Both the position numbers and the translations under genes were made by a program. From Phaseolus vulgaris (taxonomy: Eukaryota > Streptophyta > Magnoliopsida > Fabales > Fabaceae), in assembly GCF_000499845.2 (NCBI RefSeq), contig NC_023755.2:30532698-30596697 (forward strand): a stretch of 64,000 nt of DNA, read 5' to 3'. Shown here in pieces: positions 20,716-32,900 of the stretch (positions are counted from its first letter, which is position 1; every line of letters starts with the position of its first letter). The notes beneath the pieces were generated by a model. It did not search any database, was not told the DNA's origin, and was given only the letters and a program-made list of their open reading frames with translations.

Positions 20716-22049
20716 ACTCAAACAAATTGTTAGTCTATAACAATAACATTTGACACGAAATCACTTACTGGCAGTAGGCGCGGGTCAATCTTAGTATCTG
20801 GAATCTCACTCGCCTGATCTGCCAAGTGGCAAGTGTGTTTCTATGTTATCGCCTAACACTTTGCTGATCTGGCACTCGCCATGTAACCTTCTTTCTATTT
20901 CAGTCTCAAAGCCATAGGCTTCTGGCGACGCCATTTTCCTTTTAACTGAAAACGTCCCCTGTGGGGCCACCTCATGACTTCATCTTTGCTCGACTGGAAG
21001 GAGAGCTGCCTTTCGGATCTCCCTCTACCTTCCCTGAGTCTTTAACCTGAGATAGCTTAAGTCATTGTTCCCTCATCTGGGGGTAGAGCCGCCTTTCGGA
21101 TCCTTCTCTACCTCCCTGAGTTTTAGAACAATGATTTAGGTGGTGAGGTGTCCTCTGCGAACCTTCCCCAGCCATCCTTTAACTTCTTTTTTAACTGGAC
21201 TTACTAGGTCAATATTGATGTTTCACTCAAGGGGAAAGGCGTTTTCCATCAACCTTCCTTTCCCATACTTAAGATCATTAACACCCTTGACTTTTCAGCT
21301 TTATCTTGCCTGAACTCACTTGAGGGTGAAAAGGGCTTTTCCTGATGCCTCAACTTGCCCAGGGGTTACATCTCCTCCTCCCCTGGATGCACTGAGGACT
21401 TTCAAACTTGCCTCAATTTGCTTACGCAAAGAGGTCTTGCAATCTGCTCTTGCCAGTGCTCGCTCAGGGTGAGGAGGACCTTTTAATCTTTTCTCGCCTG
21501 CACTCGCTCAAGGCGAGGAGGTCTTTTTAATCTCTTCTCGCCTGCACTCGCTCAAGGCGAGGATGACTTTTTAATCTTTTCTCGCCTGCACTCGCTCAAG
21601 GCCAGGAGGTCTTTTTAATCTCTTCTCGCCTACACTCGCTCAAGGCGAGGGGGACTTTTTAATCTTTTCTCGCCTGCACTCGCTCAAGGTGAGGAGGTCT
21701 TTTTAATCCTTTCTCGCCGGATGGCGATGAAAACTTAAAAAACTTTATACACGTGCCTCCGATCGCCAGGTGGCGATGAGGCCTTAAAACTTTAACTTGT
21801 ACCTCCGATCGCCAAGTGGCGATGAGGGTTTAAAACTTTATGCTTTAAAACTTTGTGCTGAATGCATGCGATCTGAATTCACCGTTGCTTTAAATTACAC
21901 GAGGGCGACAAAGTCTCTTTCCGAAAACTTTAAAAACGATAAGCATGCAAACTTAATAACTTAGAAACTTTGATAAACTTCGAAACCTTCTTTATTGGGT
22001 GGCCTCGTTAAAAACCCTCCTTAGGGAAAAAAGAGTGCCCCCTTGAATC
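20716..22049 (-). other. T3 3' untranslated region with hairpin tandem repeats
   Basis: No gene is seen. 21440-21720 is an array of roughly 45-bp units TCTCGCCTGCACTCGCTCAAGGCGAGGAGG, each with CTCGCC/GGCGAG arms, the reverse-strand counterpart of the T1 array. Near 21720-21840 are GATCGCCA(A/G)GTGGCGATGAGG units. The blocks 20750-21300 match 57060-57700 of T6. Confidence 0.75.
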
Positions 22050-24480
22050 GCCCCTCCTTCCAGCGTCTCCAAGCGGTAGGCTCCGTTCCCGAGTGCTTCA
22101 GTTACTCTAAACGGTCCTGTCCACTTAGGTGACAGTTTGTTCTCCATCTCATAGTGGTGGGCCTTCCTCATCACCAGGGCGCCATCTCTGAATTGCCTTG
22201 GCCTTATTCTGGAGTTGTACTTGCGCTCAACTTTTCTCTTTACTGCCTCGGCCTTCACCCGTGCTTCCTCCCTGACTTGATCCAGCAAATCCAAGTTCAT
22301 TCTCCTCTCTTCATTCGAGTCTTCCGCCACGAAGTTTTGGAATCTCGGCGAGCTTTCCTGGGTTTCAACGGGAATCATCGCATCACACCCATACACCAAA
22401 CTAAATGGGGTTTCGTGGGTTCCCGATTGCTCAGTGGTATGATACGCCCATACTATACGGGGAACCTCTTCAGCCCAAGACCCTTTGGCCTTCTCCAACC
22501 TCCTCTTCAAGCCTCTCAACAAGACTCGATTGGCTGACTCCACAGAAGCAAACACCTGCTGTATCCCAACATCCCCACACAGCTTCTTCAACAGGTGACT
22601 TGCAAACTGAGTCCCATTATCTGATACCAAACGCTTGGGCACACCAAATCGGCACACAATATTCTTCCACACGAAACTCTGAATCTTATGCACGGTAATC
22701 TGGGCTACTAGTTCTGCTTCAATCCACTTCGTGAAGTACTCGATCGCCACAACCAAATACTTCATTTGCCTGATCACCAATGGAAAGGGTCCCAGAATAT
22801 CGATTCCCCACATATGGAACGGCCAGGGGCTGTAAATTGACTTCAGCTCTTCTGGAGGCGCCTTGTGCCAATCGGCGTGCTGCTGGCATTGCTTGCAACA
22901 CTGGCATATTTCTTGCAATCTTCCCTCATTGTGGGCCAGTAATAACCTGCACGGAGGGTTCTTGTTGCCAAAGCTCGACCCCCGTTGTGACTCCCACAAA
23001 TCCCCTCATGGAGCTCAGCCATAATTCTCATGCACTTCTCTCCATATACACCTACTAAAAGAGGATGTGTGAACCCGAACCTGTACAACTCGCCATCGAT
23101 GAGGGTGAACCTGCTGGAGTTCTTCTTTATCTTTCTGGCCTCTGTCGGGTCCATTGGGAGCACGCCATACACTATGTAGCGCTGGTATGGCATTATCCAT
23201 GTATTTGGCTCATGGATAGCGCAAACTTGCGTCATCTTCGTCTCTCCCACTAGACGTGCTCTGACTCTCGGCGTCCTCAAAGTTTCCTGAGTCAAAGATC
23301 TATGACTCCTCGTCGTCCCTTCTATTGACTTGCACACTTGAAGAACCTGGTGATCTACCACGAATGCCCGAGGTGTCTTCAAAGTTTCTTGTATAACGGT
23401 CCTCTGCCTGCCCCCCTTCCCCGAACTAGCGAGCTTGGCTAGCAAGTCCGCTCGGGCATTCTGCTCCATTGGCACGTGCACCACTTCAAACAAAACAAAG
23501 GACCTCTTCAACTCTTGCGCATACTCCAGGTAAGCCGCCATCTGCAGATCTTTGACCTGAAACTCACCCGTTACCTGCCCAGTGACCAACAACGAGTCAC
23601 TCTTGGCCATCAACACCTTTGCTCCCATCTACTTTGCCAACAAAATACCGGCGATCAAAGCCTCATACTCCGCTTGATTATTGCTGGCTTTGAAGGCAAA
23701 CCTTAGAGATTGTTCTATCAACACACCGTTGGGTCCTTCCAAAATGACTCCAGCTCCGCTACCCAGCTGGTTAGACGACCCATCCACTGAGAGCACCCAA
23801 CGAAAATCATCCCCTGCACTCTACACTGTTTCAAAAGATAGCTCGACCACAAAGTCAGCGAAGATTTGCCCCTTGATCGAATTTTGACAAATCCACCGCC
23901 CATTTCACCATCCTCCCAGCTACATCCGGTTTCTCCAAAACCTTCTGGATGGGTAAGTTAGTCATTACCAACACTGTAAAGCTCTGGAACTAATGACGCA
24001 ACCTCCTCGCCGAAAACACTACCGCCAGTGCTGCTTTCTCTAAAGCCTGATATCTCACTTCTGGGCCCTGCAACACCTTGCTAACAAAATAGATAGGTCT
24101 CTGGACTTGATCTTGATCCTGGACAAGCACCGCACTTATCGCCTTCTCAGTTATGGCAAAATATAACCTGAGGGGCGTTCCCATTTGTGGTTTGCACAGA
24201 ACCGGCGGCCTTGCCAAATACACTTTGAGCTTCACAAAAGCTTCTTCACACTCCCTCGTCCAGACAAACCTGTTATTCCTCTTCAGACATTGGAAGTATG
24301 GGTGGCCTTTTTCTACACTAGTAGACACGAACCGAGACAGGGCGGCCATCCGGCCTGTGAGCTGCTGCACCTCCTTTACAGTGGCAGGACTCCTCATCGC
24401 CAGAATGGCAGCACACTTGTCGGGATTCGCCTCGATTCCCGTCTCGGTCAAGAGAAATCCCAGAAACTTCCCTACCAACA
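22050..24480 (-). pseudogene. T3 pol remnant: RT end, RNase H, second RNase H, integrase
   Basis: 24480-23990 encodes the RT C-terminus and first RNase H ('GKFLGFLLTETGIEANPDKC', 'KPVLCKP', 'RPIYFVSKVLQGPEV'), ending at a TAG where sister copies have Tyr in 'RRLRHYF'. The second RNase H spans about 23790-23450 ('DSLLVTGQVTGEFQVKDLQ', 'VPMEQNARADLLAK'). Integrase runs 23340-22050 with 'CQQHADWHKAPPEE', 'WGIDILGPFPL', 'VSDNGTQFASH' and a nine-residue in-frame loss that turns 'VEHPQTNGQVESAN' into 'VESAN'. There are several frameshifts. The final residues are lost where 'LEGGAI' runs straight into the untranslated CAAGGGGGCACTC block. Confidence 0.8.
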
Positions 24481-26310
24481 AGATAGCGTAGAATGCGTTT
24501 AACTGCCTTCCAATGATGGTCTTGTGGGTCGTCCATAAACTGACACACCTTGTTCATTGCATAGGACAGTTATGGACATGTGATGAGGATATATTGAAGG
24601 GCTCCCACAACTGATCGAAACATGGATGGATCATGCATAACATAGGACGCATCTTTTGGTGTGCGAAGGTTAGTTTGCATGGGTTTGGGTAGAGGTTTAG
24701 CAGCATGCATGTTTGTACGTATAAGGAGGTCATTTATATATTTATGCCGAGACAAGTGCAAACCACCATTAGAAAGACGATTAACCTGAACACCGAGAAA
24801 GTAATGAAGAGGGCCAAGATCCTTGAGTGCAAAATAGGAGCCGAGTTTGGATATGATATTTTGAACTTCTTGTAAGGAAGAGCATGTAATGATAATATCA
24901 TCAACATAAATTAGAATAAATATTGTGTATGAGAAATGAAACTAAACAAATAAAGAATGGTCACTTTTGGTAGAGTGAAAACCAAAAGTTTGAAGAGTGG
25001 TACCTAGCTTTTGAAACCATGATCGCGAAGCCTGTTTTAAACCATATAAAGCTTTGTGAAGTTTGCAAACTAGATGTGGAGAATTGGACACAAAACCCAG
25101 TGGCTAATTCATATAGACATCCTCCTGAAGATCTCCTTTCAGAAAAAACATTGTTTACGTCAATTTGATGGATAGGCCAATTAGCAAAAACCGCATGAGA
25201 TAGGACGTGCCGAATGGTGGAAGGTTTAACCAAAGGACTGTATGTATCATTGTAATCACATCCTTCTGTTTGACTGAATCCCTTCGCAACAAGGCGAGCT
25301 TTCTGCCGATGAAAGGAACCATCCGTATGGTATTTGTTTTTGAAAAGCCATTTGCATCCAACAACTTTATCTCCTTCAAGAAGAGATGTTAAGGACCAAG
25401 TGTGATTGTTGAGAAAAGCAGTGTATTCATCAGTCATTGCTTGAAACCAAGGAGGAGAAGAGAGAGCTTTGGTGATAGACGTTGGAACTGGTGACGGTAA
25501 AACAAAGTGAGTATGAAAAGTTTTGGGTTTGAAAATACTTGCCTTGGATCTCATTGTCATACGATGAGTATTGACAGTGTTAGGGTCAGTGGAAGAGGTA
25601 GGCACCAAAGCGGTAGAAGGATTAGGATTAGTAGGTACAGTAGAATCAGGACTGAGTTGGGAAACGAGAGAATAATTAATAGAAGGGGAGTGAATAACAG
25701 TGATAACTTGGTTCAAACAGTCAGATGCAATGTTATCATGTACAAAAGGATGAAACTTATATTTAGGAATATCATAAAGGAATAATTCTTCATGAAAAAT
25801 AACATGCCTAGAAATATAGACCTTACTAGTGTTAGAGAGGCAAATATAGCCTCTGTTATGAATGTAGTAGCCAAGAAAAAGGCAACATTTAGATTTGAAA
25901 TCAAGCTTGTGTTTGTTATAGGGGTAGAAGCAAAGGATAACAGACACACCGAAAGGTTTTTAATGTATTATATACAGGAGGTTTGTGAAACAACAATTCA
26001 TATGGAGATTTATTTTGTAAAACAGGGGAAGGCAGATATTAATGATATGCATGGCAGTGGTAAAGGCTTCACCCCAAAATTTGATGGGTAACAAAGCAGA
26101 AGCAAGAAGGGTTAAACCCATTTCGTGCCTATGCTTGCGTTCGATAGAGCCATTTTGCTCATGGGTGTGGGGACAAGTGAATCGATGAAGAATACCATAC
26201 GTTTGGGTAAAATGTTTAAAGCATATTAATTCCTTTGCATTATTAATTTGAATAGCACGCTGTTTAAAACCTGTTTGACTTTCCGCAAATGTTTTGAAAC
26301 GAAGGAGCTA
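24481..26310 (-). mobile_element. Ty1/copia fragment C3 (integrase end, RT, start of RNase H)
   Basis: The minus strand gives an integrase core end 'CPHTHEQNGSIERKHRHEMG' (about 26180-26110), the integrase C-terminus 'CLFLGY..HNRGY' (25880-25830), RT with 'VGCKWLFKNKYHTDGSF', 'ARLVAKGFSQTEGCDY', 'TYSPLVKP' and 'IDVNNVF', and the catalytic box 'YVDDIIIT' (about 24912-24889). The region before RNase H follows: 'VVGALQYI', 'KVCQFMDDPQDHHWKAVKRILRYL'. The frame breaks after 'VNNVF' and elsewhere. Homology ends sharply at 24480, fused to T3 RT. It is a different copia family from C1. Confidence 0.8.
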
Positions 26311-27869
26311 AATGAGTGTTGAAGTTGAATGTTGAATACAATGATTACCCCTGCCCTTTGGTTTTGGAAAGGAAGTAGAGGTTTTCACGAAGTTTGCACT
26401 CTGATGGATCAGTAGTATTGTATGTCTCTTGGACGTTCAAATTTATTTCATTTGACTTGTTTTTGTGATTGAAATATTATATACAGTTCATTTTGCAAAT
26501 GCTCCTTGTAGGCAGTTAAATTAGAACCCTATCGGAATTCCGTTTTCTTGAAAGTCAGTTCTTACATGATTAAGAGTTTTCAACTTTTTTGTTTCAGTGT
26601 CTTTTGTCAGCTCTGCATTGATTTTAGTAGTTACGGACACTTAGAGAGTAGTAACTTATTTGATTTTCTTGCGAGTGATAGTGGTAACTGGTTAGGCTTG
26701 GTATTAATGAATAAATCGTTTATTACTGGTGTTTAAGTTGAAGAATGTTTGTACTTGGTATGTCATTTTTCTCCTACCCTCTCCGGATGGATGATTTATT
26801 TCCTGTAAATATTAATAATTGAATTTCACACATGTTGATTTGGTTGGTGGATCTGCGATAATGTTGTTGGTTGTTATTTACATTGCTGGATAGCAACATT
26901 TGGAAATTGGAACAGACCTTTCGTTGTTTTTGGTGAAACTTGGGTATGTACTCGGGATATGAAGCATTTCTTGTCTTCTTCATTGGTTTCAGAGGTTTTG
27001 GATGGAGTAAAAGAAGAAAGAGTGTCCTGGAAATGTGTTTTATAAGCAAACAAACTTCGTGTTGTCTTTGTTTTATTCTGAATGTTTGGATTTTCCATTG
27101 GATTTGCTTACCTTGCTAGAGTTGATTTTGTATAATATTGCTTTCACTGAGAGATATTAGCACACTTCTATTTAATTTTGGATGTGGACTATCCTTTTCT
27201 GCAAGGAGGATACCCATCCTCCAAATTCCTCTTGTTTCTTCTTTCCAAATGTGAATGTATTCTGGCTTTGTCCATATGAAAGTTTTGATTAGTTATCTCT
27301 TTGGCACACAGTAGACAAATACTTAATTTGTTAAGTCTCTTTACCTCAATTTGTATGACTTCTGTGATAGTAATCCTTATCTCTTGAGTCATTTTCACAG
27401 GCAAAACATATTACGATTCATAGTCGGCTTTTAAAATTTTTAACATCTTGTCTTCAAACCTGTACTTGTTCATAAAACAGGTTACTGGAGTAAAGGCAGA
27501 AAGCTCATACGACATGAAGGGCTACATTTTTTAAGTGACTTGACCAATATCAAAGGTTGCTAAGTTAATCTTAGTCAAACATTACATCAATAATATAGAA
27601 TGTAATACATTTATTAAAATGATTTCATTAATTTAATTAAATGTAACATCAATTATTAAACTTTTATAATCAATTTTAAAAAGTTAATTATTTTAGTGGA
27701 TAAAAGTTATTTTAGGGTTTTTCAAAAACAAAAAAAAAAAAAAGAGCAAGGGGTCAGTAGTTTCTCGGGGGATAAATCAGAAGTTATTTTAATAGTTTCC
27801 CACTTCCAAGCTTGAATCCACGTTCCCTTTGGTGCCATAGCTTCAATCCGCATTCCGGTGAGAGGAAAA

Positions 27870-27990
27870 TGCAAGTCATGGGAATTGAACGGGCCACTAA
27901 GGAGTCAAATGGTGCATTTCTTTCTTCTCTCCATCCATCTTCAAACAAACCCTACTCCTTTAGAGTGGTCTGACGAATATACTGCCATGG
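27870..27990 (+). other. Exon-like patch with possible GTGAGC donor (candidate host 5' exon relic)
   Basis: The composition rises to near-genic GC here. ATGCAAGTCATGG opens a 26-codon frame from 27869. The patch contains a pyrimidine-rich leader-like stretch (CTTCTCTCCATCC), then CCATGG|GTGAGCAC, and AT-rich intron-like sequence. No protein family is recognised. It could equally be chance. Confidence 0.2.
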
Positions 27991-28786
27991 GTGAGCACTC
28001 ATTAGCGTTTACAATTCATCAATTTTTCATTTCTTAAATTATTTTAAAATGTTCGTATATTTTATGTGATCTTGTTCTGACCATAATCAATTGTTTTAGT
28101 TGGGTTTGAATTAAATCTTTGATTAAGAGCTAGGGTTTAGTTGGTCTAAAATAATATCTCTGAAAGTATGGTCTTTAATCAAGTCCAGCAGCACTATGTG
28201 ATCTATGTAACCAATCTTGCCTAGAGGAAAAAGGCTTTTGCTGTCCTACATCATATAATAGGCACACAAGTTTGTAATAGAGACAAATATAGTAAGAAAC
28301 AATCCCCCAAATAATTGGTTTGAATCAACCAGACATATAGAAGTATCTATCTGAATAAAACAAAGGGTAGACTGGTCACTTGCTTGCATCGGGTCTTCTA
28401 CTACCATGCCTTCTGTGTGCAAGTCTTCTCTTGACCTGACCAGTGATGGTACTTTATAAAATGAAGAATTCCCCCACACTCGTCCTGGATGAGTATGACG
28501 ACTACTTATTACAATTTCCACTAGGAAATGCACACTCTTTCTCATGATTTCTCTTCCCAGAGGTAGATAGATTCATTCTGATGATTGGTTTAGGTGATCT
28601 AGTGACAACCAATTTATTAGGGGTAAAAGGGACACGAGTGGAGTTGGTAATGGATGGCGGATAGTGATAGAAGGGGTAAAAGGGATTTTTTTAGCACTAA
28701 TTTATGAATTGTATTGTATTAAAGGAATTAGCTTTCAAGAAAAATCACAGACCATTCTGTTTTGTAAAAACAGTCTCAACACACAC

Positions 28787-28826
<40 letters not shown>

Positions 28827-28829
28827 TAT
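28787..28829. repeat. (A)n(TA)n microsatellite, target site of T4
   Basis: A run of A followed by about 14 TA units ends exactly at the TGTACC start of T4. The TA run resumes at 41074 after the 3' LTR, so T4 split one microsatellite. Confidence 0.85.
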
Positions 28830-29549
28830 TGTACCGATCAGGTAGTCGGAAGTGATGACGTGGCAGCAAGCGATAATGTAGACGTGTTGAGCGGAACACC
28901 TGGCTGACAGAAGGGAAGCACATCGGGAAGTTTGTGCAGTCGCCAATTGTTAGCTTGGCGTTCTCCGATCTCTGGTATGTATAACCGGCGGTCACCAGGC
29001 TCGCGTCATAGTCGCCGTATGTGAGTTTAGGCGACCAAGTGGTCAGAGACCGCCGAAAGGGGCACATCGCCGAAGGATCATGAAGGCTTGCTTAAGGCTT
29101 TCAAGGGGTACTAGTACGAAGGTCGAAGTTATCAGATGATCATTCCCTGGCCAGAGGTCGATGCAAGGGAACAGTTTACCAGAACATGCACGATGTGCAA
29201 GTAAAGCATATCGTGATAGCAGCAGGCGAGACCACAGAGAAGGTGTACATGGTGACACCCCGTACTCGCCGCTTAAGGGGTCGCGCTCCAAGGAAGCTGT
29301 AGTTACTCCTCGCATGGGTAACTTAGTCAAATAGCTTGAAGAGTAGAGGTGACGCTCAAGTAGAAGGTGGCTCCAGATGGTGACACGTGTACAGCTGGAT
29401 GCGAGCCACGTGTCCAGAGGTGTAACCGTCAGGAGAGAGAAAGTGCTCAGGTATATAAGGAACTCTAACGAACTTCTGAGGTACGCGCGTTTAGAACACT
29501 TCTTTACGCTTTTGAGAGACTCTTGCACTGGAGTCAACCGGCAGGATCA
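28830..29549 (+). mobile_element. 5' LTR of T4 (720 bp, internally deleted)
   Basis: TGTACCGATCAGG...CCGGCAGGATCA. Relative to the 946-bp 3' LTR, about 226 bp are missing between the TTTTGAGA near 29515 and GACTCTTGCACT. GAGA/AGA microhomology at the edges points to illegitimate recombination. The TATA box and upstream CACGTG motifs are retained. Confidence 0.9.
29452..29458 (+). promoter_or_regulatory. TATA box of T4 5' LTR
   Basis: GTATATAAGG follows two CACGTG motifs (GACACGTGTACAG and GCCACGTGTCC, near 29381-29413). The 3' LTR reads GTATATAAAG in the same place. Confidence 0.55.
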
Positions 29550-29571
29550 TCAAGCGCCCACCGTGGGGCCG
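29550..29571 (+). other. Primer binding site of T4
   Basis: AAGCGCCCACCGTGGGGCC immediately follows the 5' LTR and matches the TTTGGCGCCCACTGTGGGGC of T5 with a few changes. The position fits a tRNA primer site. I do not assign the tRNA. Confidence 0.65.
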
Positions 29572-29649
29572 TGTAAAGCGTGTTTCCCATCCACAGCGTG
29601 AGTTCTTGAAGTTTTTGAGATTCTTGTGTGGTTGTGTGCTGGTGCAACC

Positions 29650-29830
29650 ATTTTCAGCGTTTTCCACCGTTCGTTTGGATTTTCATTCGGTGTATCGGCG
29701 TTTTTCACCGTTCGTTCGAAGTTTTGATCGGTAGTTTGAAGTTTTCCACCGCTTGTGAGTTTCAATCGGTGAATTGAAGTTTTTACCGTTCGTTCGTGTT
29801 TCTGACCGGTGAATCGGGAGTTCTGGAGGA
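29650..29830 (+). repeat. Imperfect ~40-bp repeats in the T4 leader
   Basis: Four units share TTTTyCACCGTTCGTTyG followed by a GATCGGTG-like half (near 29660, 29700, 29742 and 29780). They lie between the primer site and gag, where packaging and dimerisation signals of retroelement RNA usually sit. Confidence 0.6.
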
Positions 29831-29999
29831 GAAGCGGTAGTTTCGTGTCAAGGTTGCAAGTTTCTGTGGAGGTTTTTGCTGTTGTGATTGCGTTCTTGGA
29901 AGTTCTTTGGAGTTTACGAAGTTTTGACCGATTGATTGCTGGATCGATCGTTTCGCTGGTGAAGGTTTTGCTCGCTGAGGTTTGGTTTGTTGATTTTTC

Positions 30000-32900
30000 A
30001 TGAGAAAGATGAGAAGTACGCGTTCCAGTCCCGTTGTGTCAGCTGCTGTAGAAGGCGCCATGACCATGGCGCAGATGATGGAGATCATGCGCGCGTTGCA
30101 AGAAAACGTGGAGGCATCGCGCATAGAGCAGGCGAAGATGCATGAAGACCTGGTCGCCTCTCAGGCCAGGAATGAAGAGCTCAGCAAGGTCATGGAGGAA
30201 TTGCGTCAAGCTCTTCAGGAGCAGAGAGGACGCACAGTTGTTGAAGAAGTTGCGCCGTCATCGCCACCGCGCGTTTTCCCAATGCCGTTTGCTCAGGCGA
30301 TCACGGACACGCCGATCCCTGCGAGCGTGGTACCTGTGAAAGCCTTTTTCACCGGCGTGGAGGATCCTGAAGCACATCTCACTACGTTCCACACACAGAT
30401 GATGCTGTCAGGAGGCTCAGATGCTATCTATTGTAAGATGTTTGTGAGCACGCTCCAGGGAACAGCGCTGGAATGGTTTGTTAGCTTGCCTACAGGTCAC
30501 ATAACCAATTTCCAGCAGTTTTCGAAGCTTTTCGTCGACCAGTACATTGTGAACAAGGCGCCACCTAGGGTGTCTTATGACCTGTTCGATGTGAGGCAGT
30601 ACCAGGGAGAGTCCCTCAGGGACTATTTGAATCGTTTTGGAGCACAGATGGTCCGGTCGCCTGCCAAAGACGAGGAGATGTTGGTATACGCCTTCAAAAA
30701 GGGCGTGCTGTCGGGACCTTTCTGTGAGGCGCTGATTAGGGCCCACCCCGCCATGTTTGCTGAAGTTAGGCGACTTGCTGTGGCCCACATCGCCGACGAG
30801 AGTGAGGTCGCCGAGAAGAGAGGGAGCGTGGCTCCTGCTAGGCCACGAGCCCAGACTAGAATCCAGCCGCAGAGGGTGCTGGAGACGGCGGCGGCCAAGA
30901 AGGATCAAAGGACTCGCCATCCTTACGATCCAAAGAAAAACAAGGGAAGGGGCCCAGGGCGCCCTAGGGAGTTCAATCGCCCACCCAGGTACAAGTTTGT
31001 CATGGGATTGGCGGACCTGATTGCCATTCCCAACATAGCTGCCAGGCTTAAAGCGCGTGAGAAAGTTGGCGACAAGGTGTTAGGACCAAAGCCAAACGCC
31101 TGGTGTGAGTTCCACCAGAGTTTTGGTCACACCCTTGATTCGTGTTTGGCCCTGGGTTACCAGCTCGACGACCTGGTCAAGAGCGGCTTCTTGAATGATT
31201 ACTTGCTGGACAAGAGGACGGGGGGTGCGTCGAGCTCTCAGCCGGCGAGTGGTGAGGGTCAGCAGCATGAGATGCCCACTCATGGCGAGATCCACACCAT
31301 CGCCGGAGGTTTCTCAGGTGGTGGGTGCACTGTATCACAGCGGAAGAAGTATGCAAGGTCTGTGATGGCAGTAGATGTGTTTGAAGATCACTCGCCAGAT
31401 GTGGACATTACGTTCACAAAGGAGGATCTCAGGGACGTTGTGCCTCACGACAACGATCCCATAGTGGTCTCGCTAGTCACGGCGGGAAGGAAGGTCCATC
31501 GGGTGCTGGTGGACCAAGGAAGCTCGGCAGATGTGATGTTCTGGCCGACTTTCACCAAGTTGCAACTACCCCTTGACCAGCTAAGACCCTATGGAGGATG
31601 CTTATATGGGTTCGCTGGCGATCAGGTGGAGGTCAGGGGGTACGTTGAGCTGAGAACAACGTTCACGGATGAGGTGGCCTCTAGGACGGAGAAGATCAAG
31701 TACCTCGTTGTGAACGCCCCCTCAGCGTATAACATTCTGTTGGGAAGGCCAACCCTCAACAGAATAGGAGCTGTGCCCTCAACCAGGCACATGAAGGTTA
31801 AGTTACCATCAATGGAGGGGGTGGTGATCACTATCAGATCTGACCAGAAGGAGGCGAAGAAGTGCTATGAAAATAGCCTCAAGAATAAAAGGTCAGTAAG
31901 TTACATCACCACGACGCCGCCTCCTGGTGTGAAGCCCAGGCCAACAGAATGGCGAGTTGTTGATGCGGCGATGGAAGTGGCCGCCGGAGGCGATGTCACC
32001 ATGATAGACGCTGAGGTTGAGGGAAAGAGCGCCGGACAGGAAGAAGAAGCGAGAAACCACCCAGAGGAAGCGAGGGAGTCGGGAATCGCCAGGGCGGTGA
32101 TCGCCAGGGAAACCAGACCCAAACCCGTCGAGGAGTGGCTTGAGAGGGAGATCGGGGGCAAGGTCTTCAAGTTGGGAAGATATTTGGAAGGTGAGCTCCA
32201 ATACCAGATCGCCAAGGTGATAGAACGGCATTTGGATGCTTTTGCATGGTCTGCTTCAGACATGCCGGGAATTGACCTCGACTTCTTGTGTCACCATTTG
32301 GCAATGGACACACAGGTCAGACCAGTGCTACAGAGAAGAAGGAAGTTTAATGAGGAGAGGAGACAGGCGATTAGGGATGAAACGCAGAAGCTCCTCGCCG
32401 CAGGCCATATCAGGGAGGTCCAGTACCCTGAATGGTTAGCTAATGTCGTACTGGTGAAGAAGAGCAACGGGAAGTGGCGCATGTGCGTCGACTTCACGAA
32501 CTTGAACAAGGCTTGTCCAAAGGATTCATACCCTTTGCCAAGCATAGATGCCCTGGTCGACAGCGCAGCAGGGTGCAAGTTGCTGAGTTTTCTGGACGCC
32601 TTCTCGGGGTACAACCAGATAAAGATGCATCCTATGGATGAAGAGAAAACTGCCTTCATGACTGAGAGATCGTGCTACTATTACAAGGTGATGCCCTTCG
32701 GGCTGAAGAACGCGGGGGCCACGTACCAAAGGTTGATGGATAAGGTACTTGCACCGATGCTGGGAAGGAATGTGCAAGCGTACGTAGATGATATGGTCGT
32801 GACCTCGTTAGAGAAAAGCAAGCACGTCTCAGATCTGGAGGAGCTGTTTACCATGATTGCCAAGTTCAGATTAAAGCTAAACCCCGAGAAGTGCATTTTT

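Larger units (their letters stand above)
17357..24480 (-). mobile_element. Tat-like element T3, 5' truncated
   Basis: Minus-strand order from high to low coordinates: RT end and RNase H, second RNase H, integrase (24480-22050), 3' region with hairpin tandem repeats (about 21440-21720), an antisense gene on + (18502-20715), and a 3' LTR (18114-17357). The LTR end abuts exon 2 of AS2 with GAAAG (17352-17356) as the candidate duplication, so T3 is nested in T2. The 5' side is cut at 24480 by a copia fragment. Confidence 0.85.
26311..28829. other. Non-LTR flank, no supported gene
   Basis: This AT-rich sequence has no frame resembling a known family. A poly-A run lies at 27728-27743. A CT-rich patch at 27910-27960 followed by ATGG|GTGAGC (near 27984) looks like a leader plus donor site, but no downstream exon is recognised. 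This is the left flank into which T4 is inserted. Confidence 0.5.

Noticed and set aside
28704..28907. Lys/Ile-Tyr repeat peptide across the TA microsatellite
   Set aside because: Translation of (A)n(TA)n sequence and the LTR start. Not coding.
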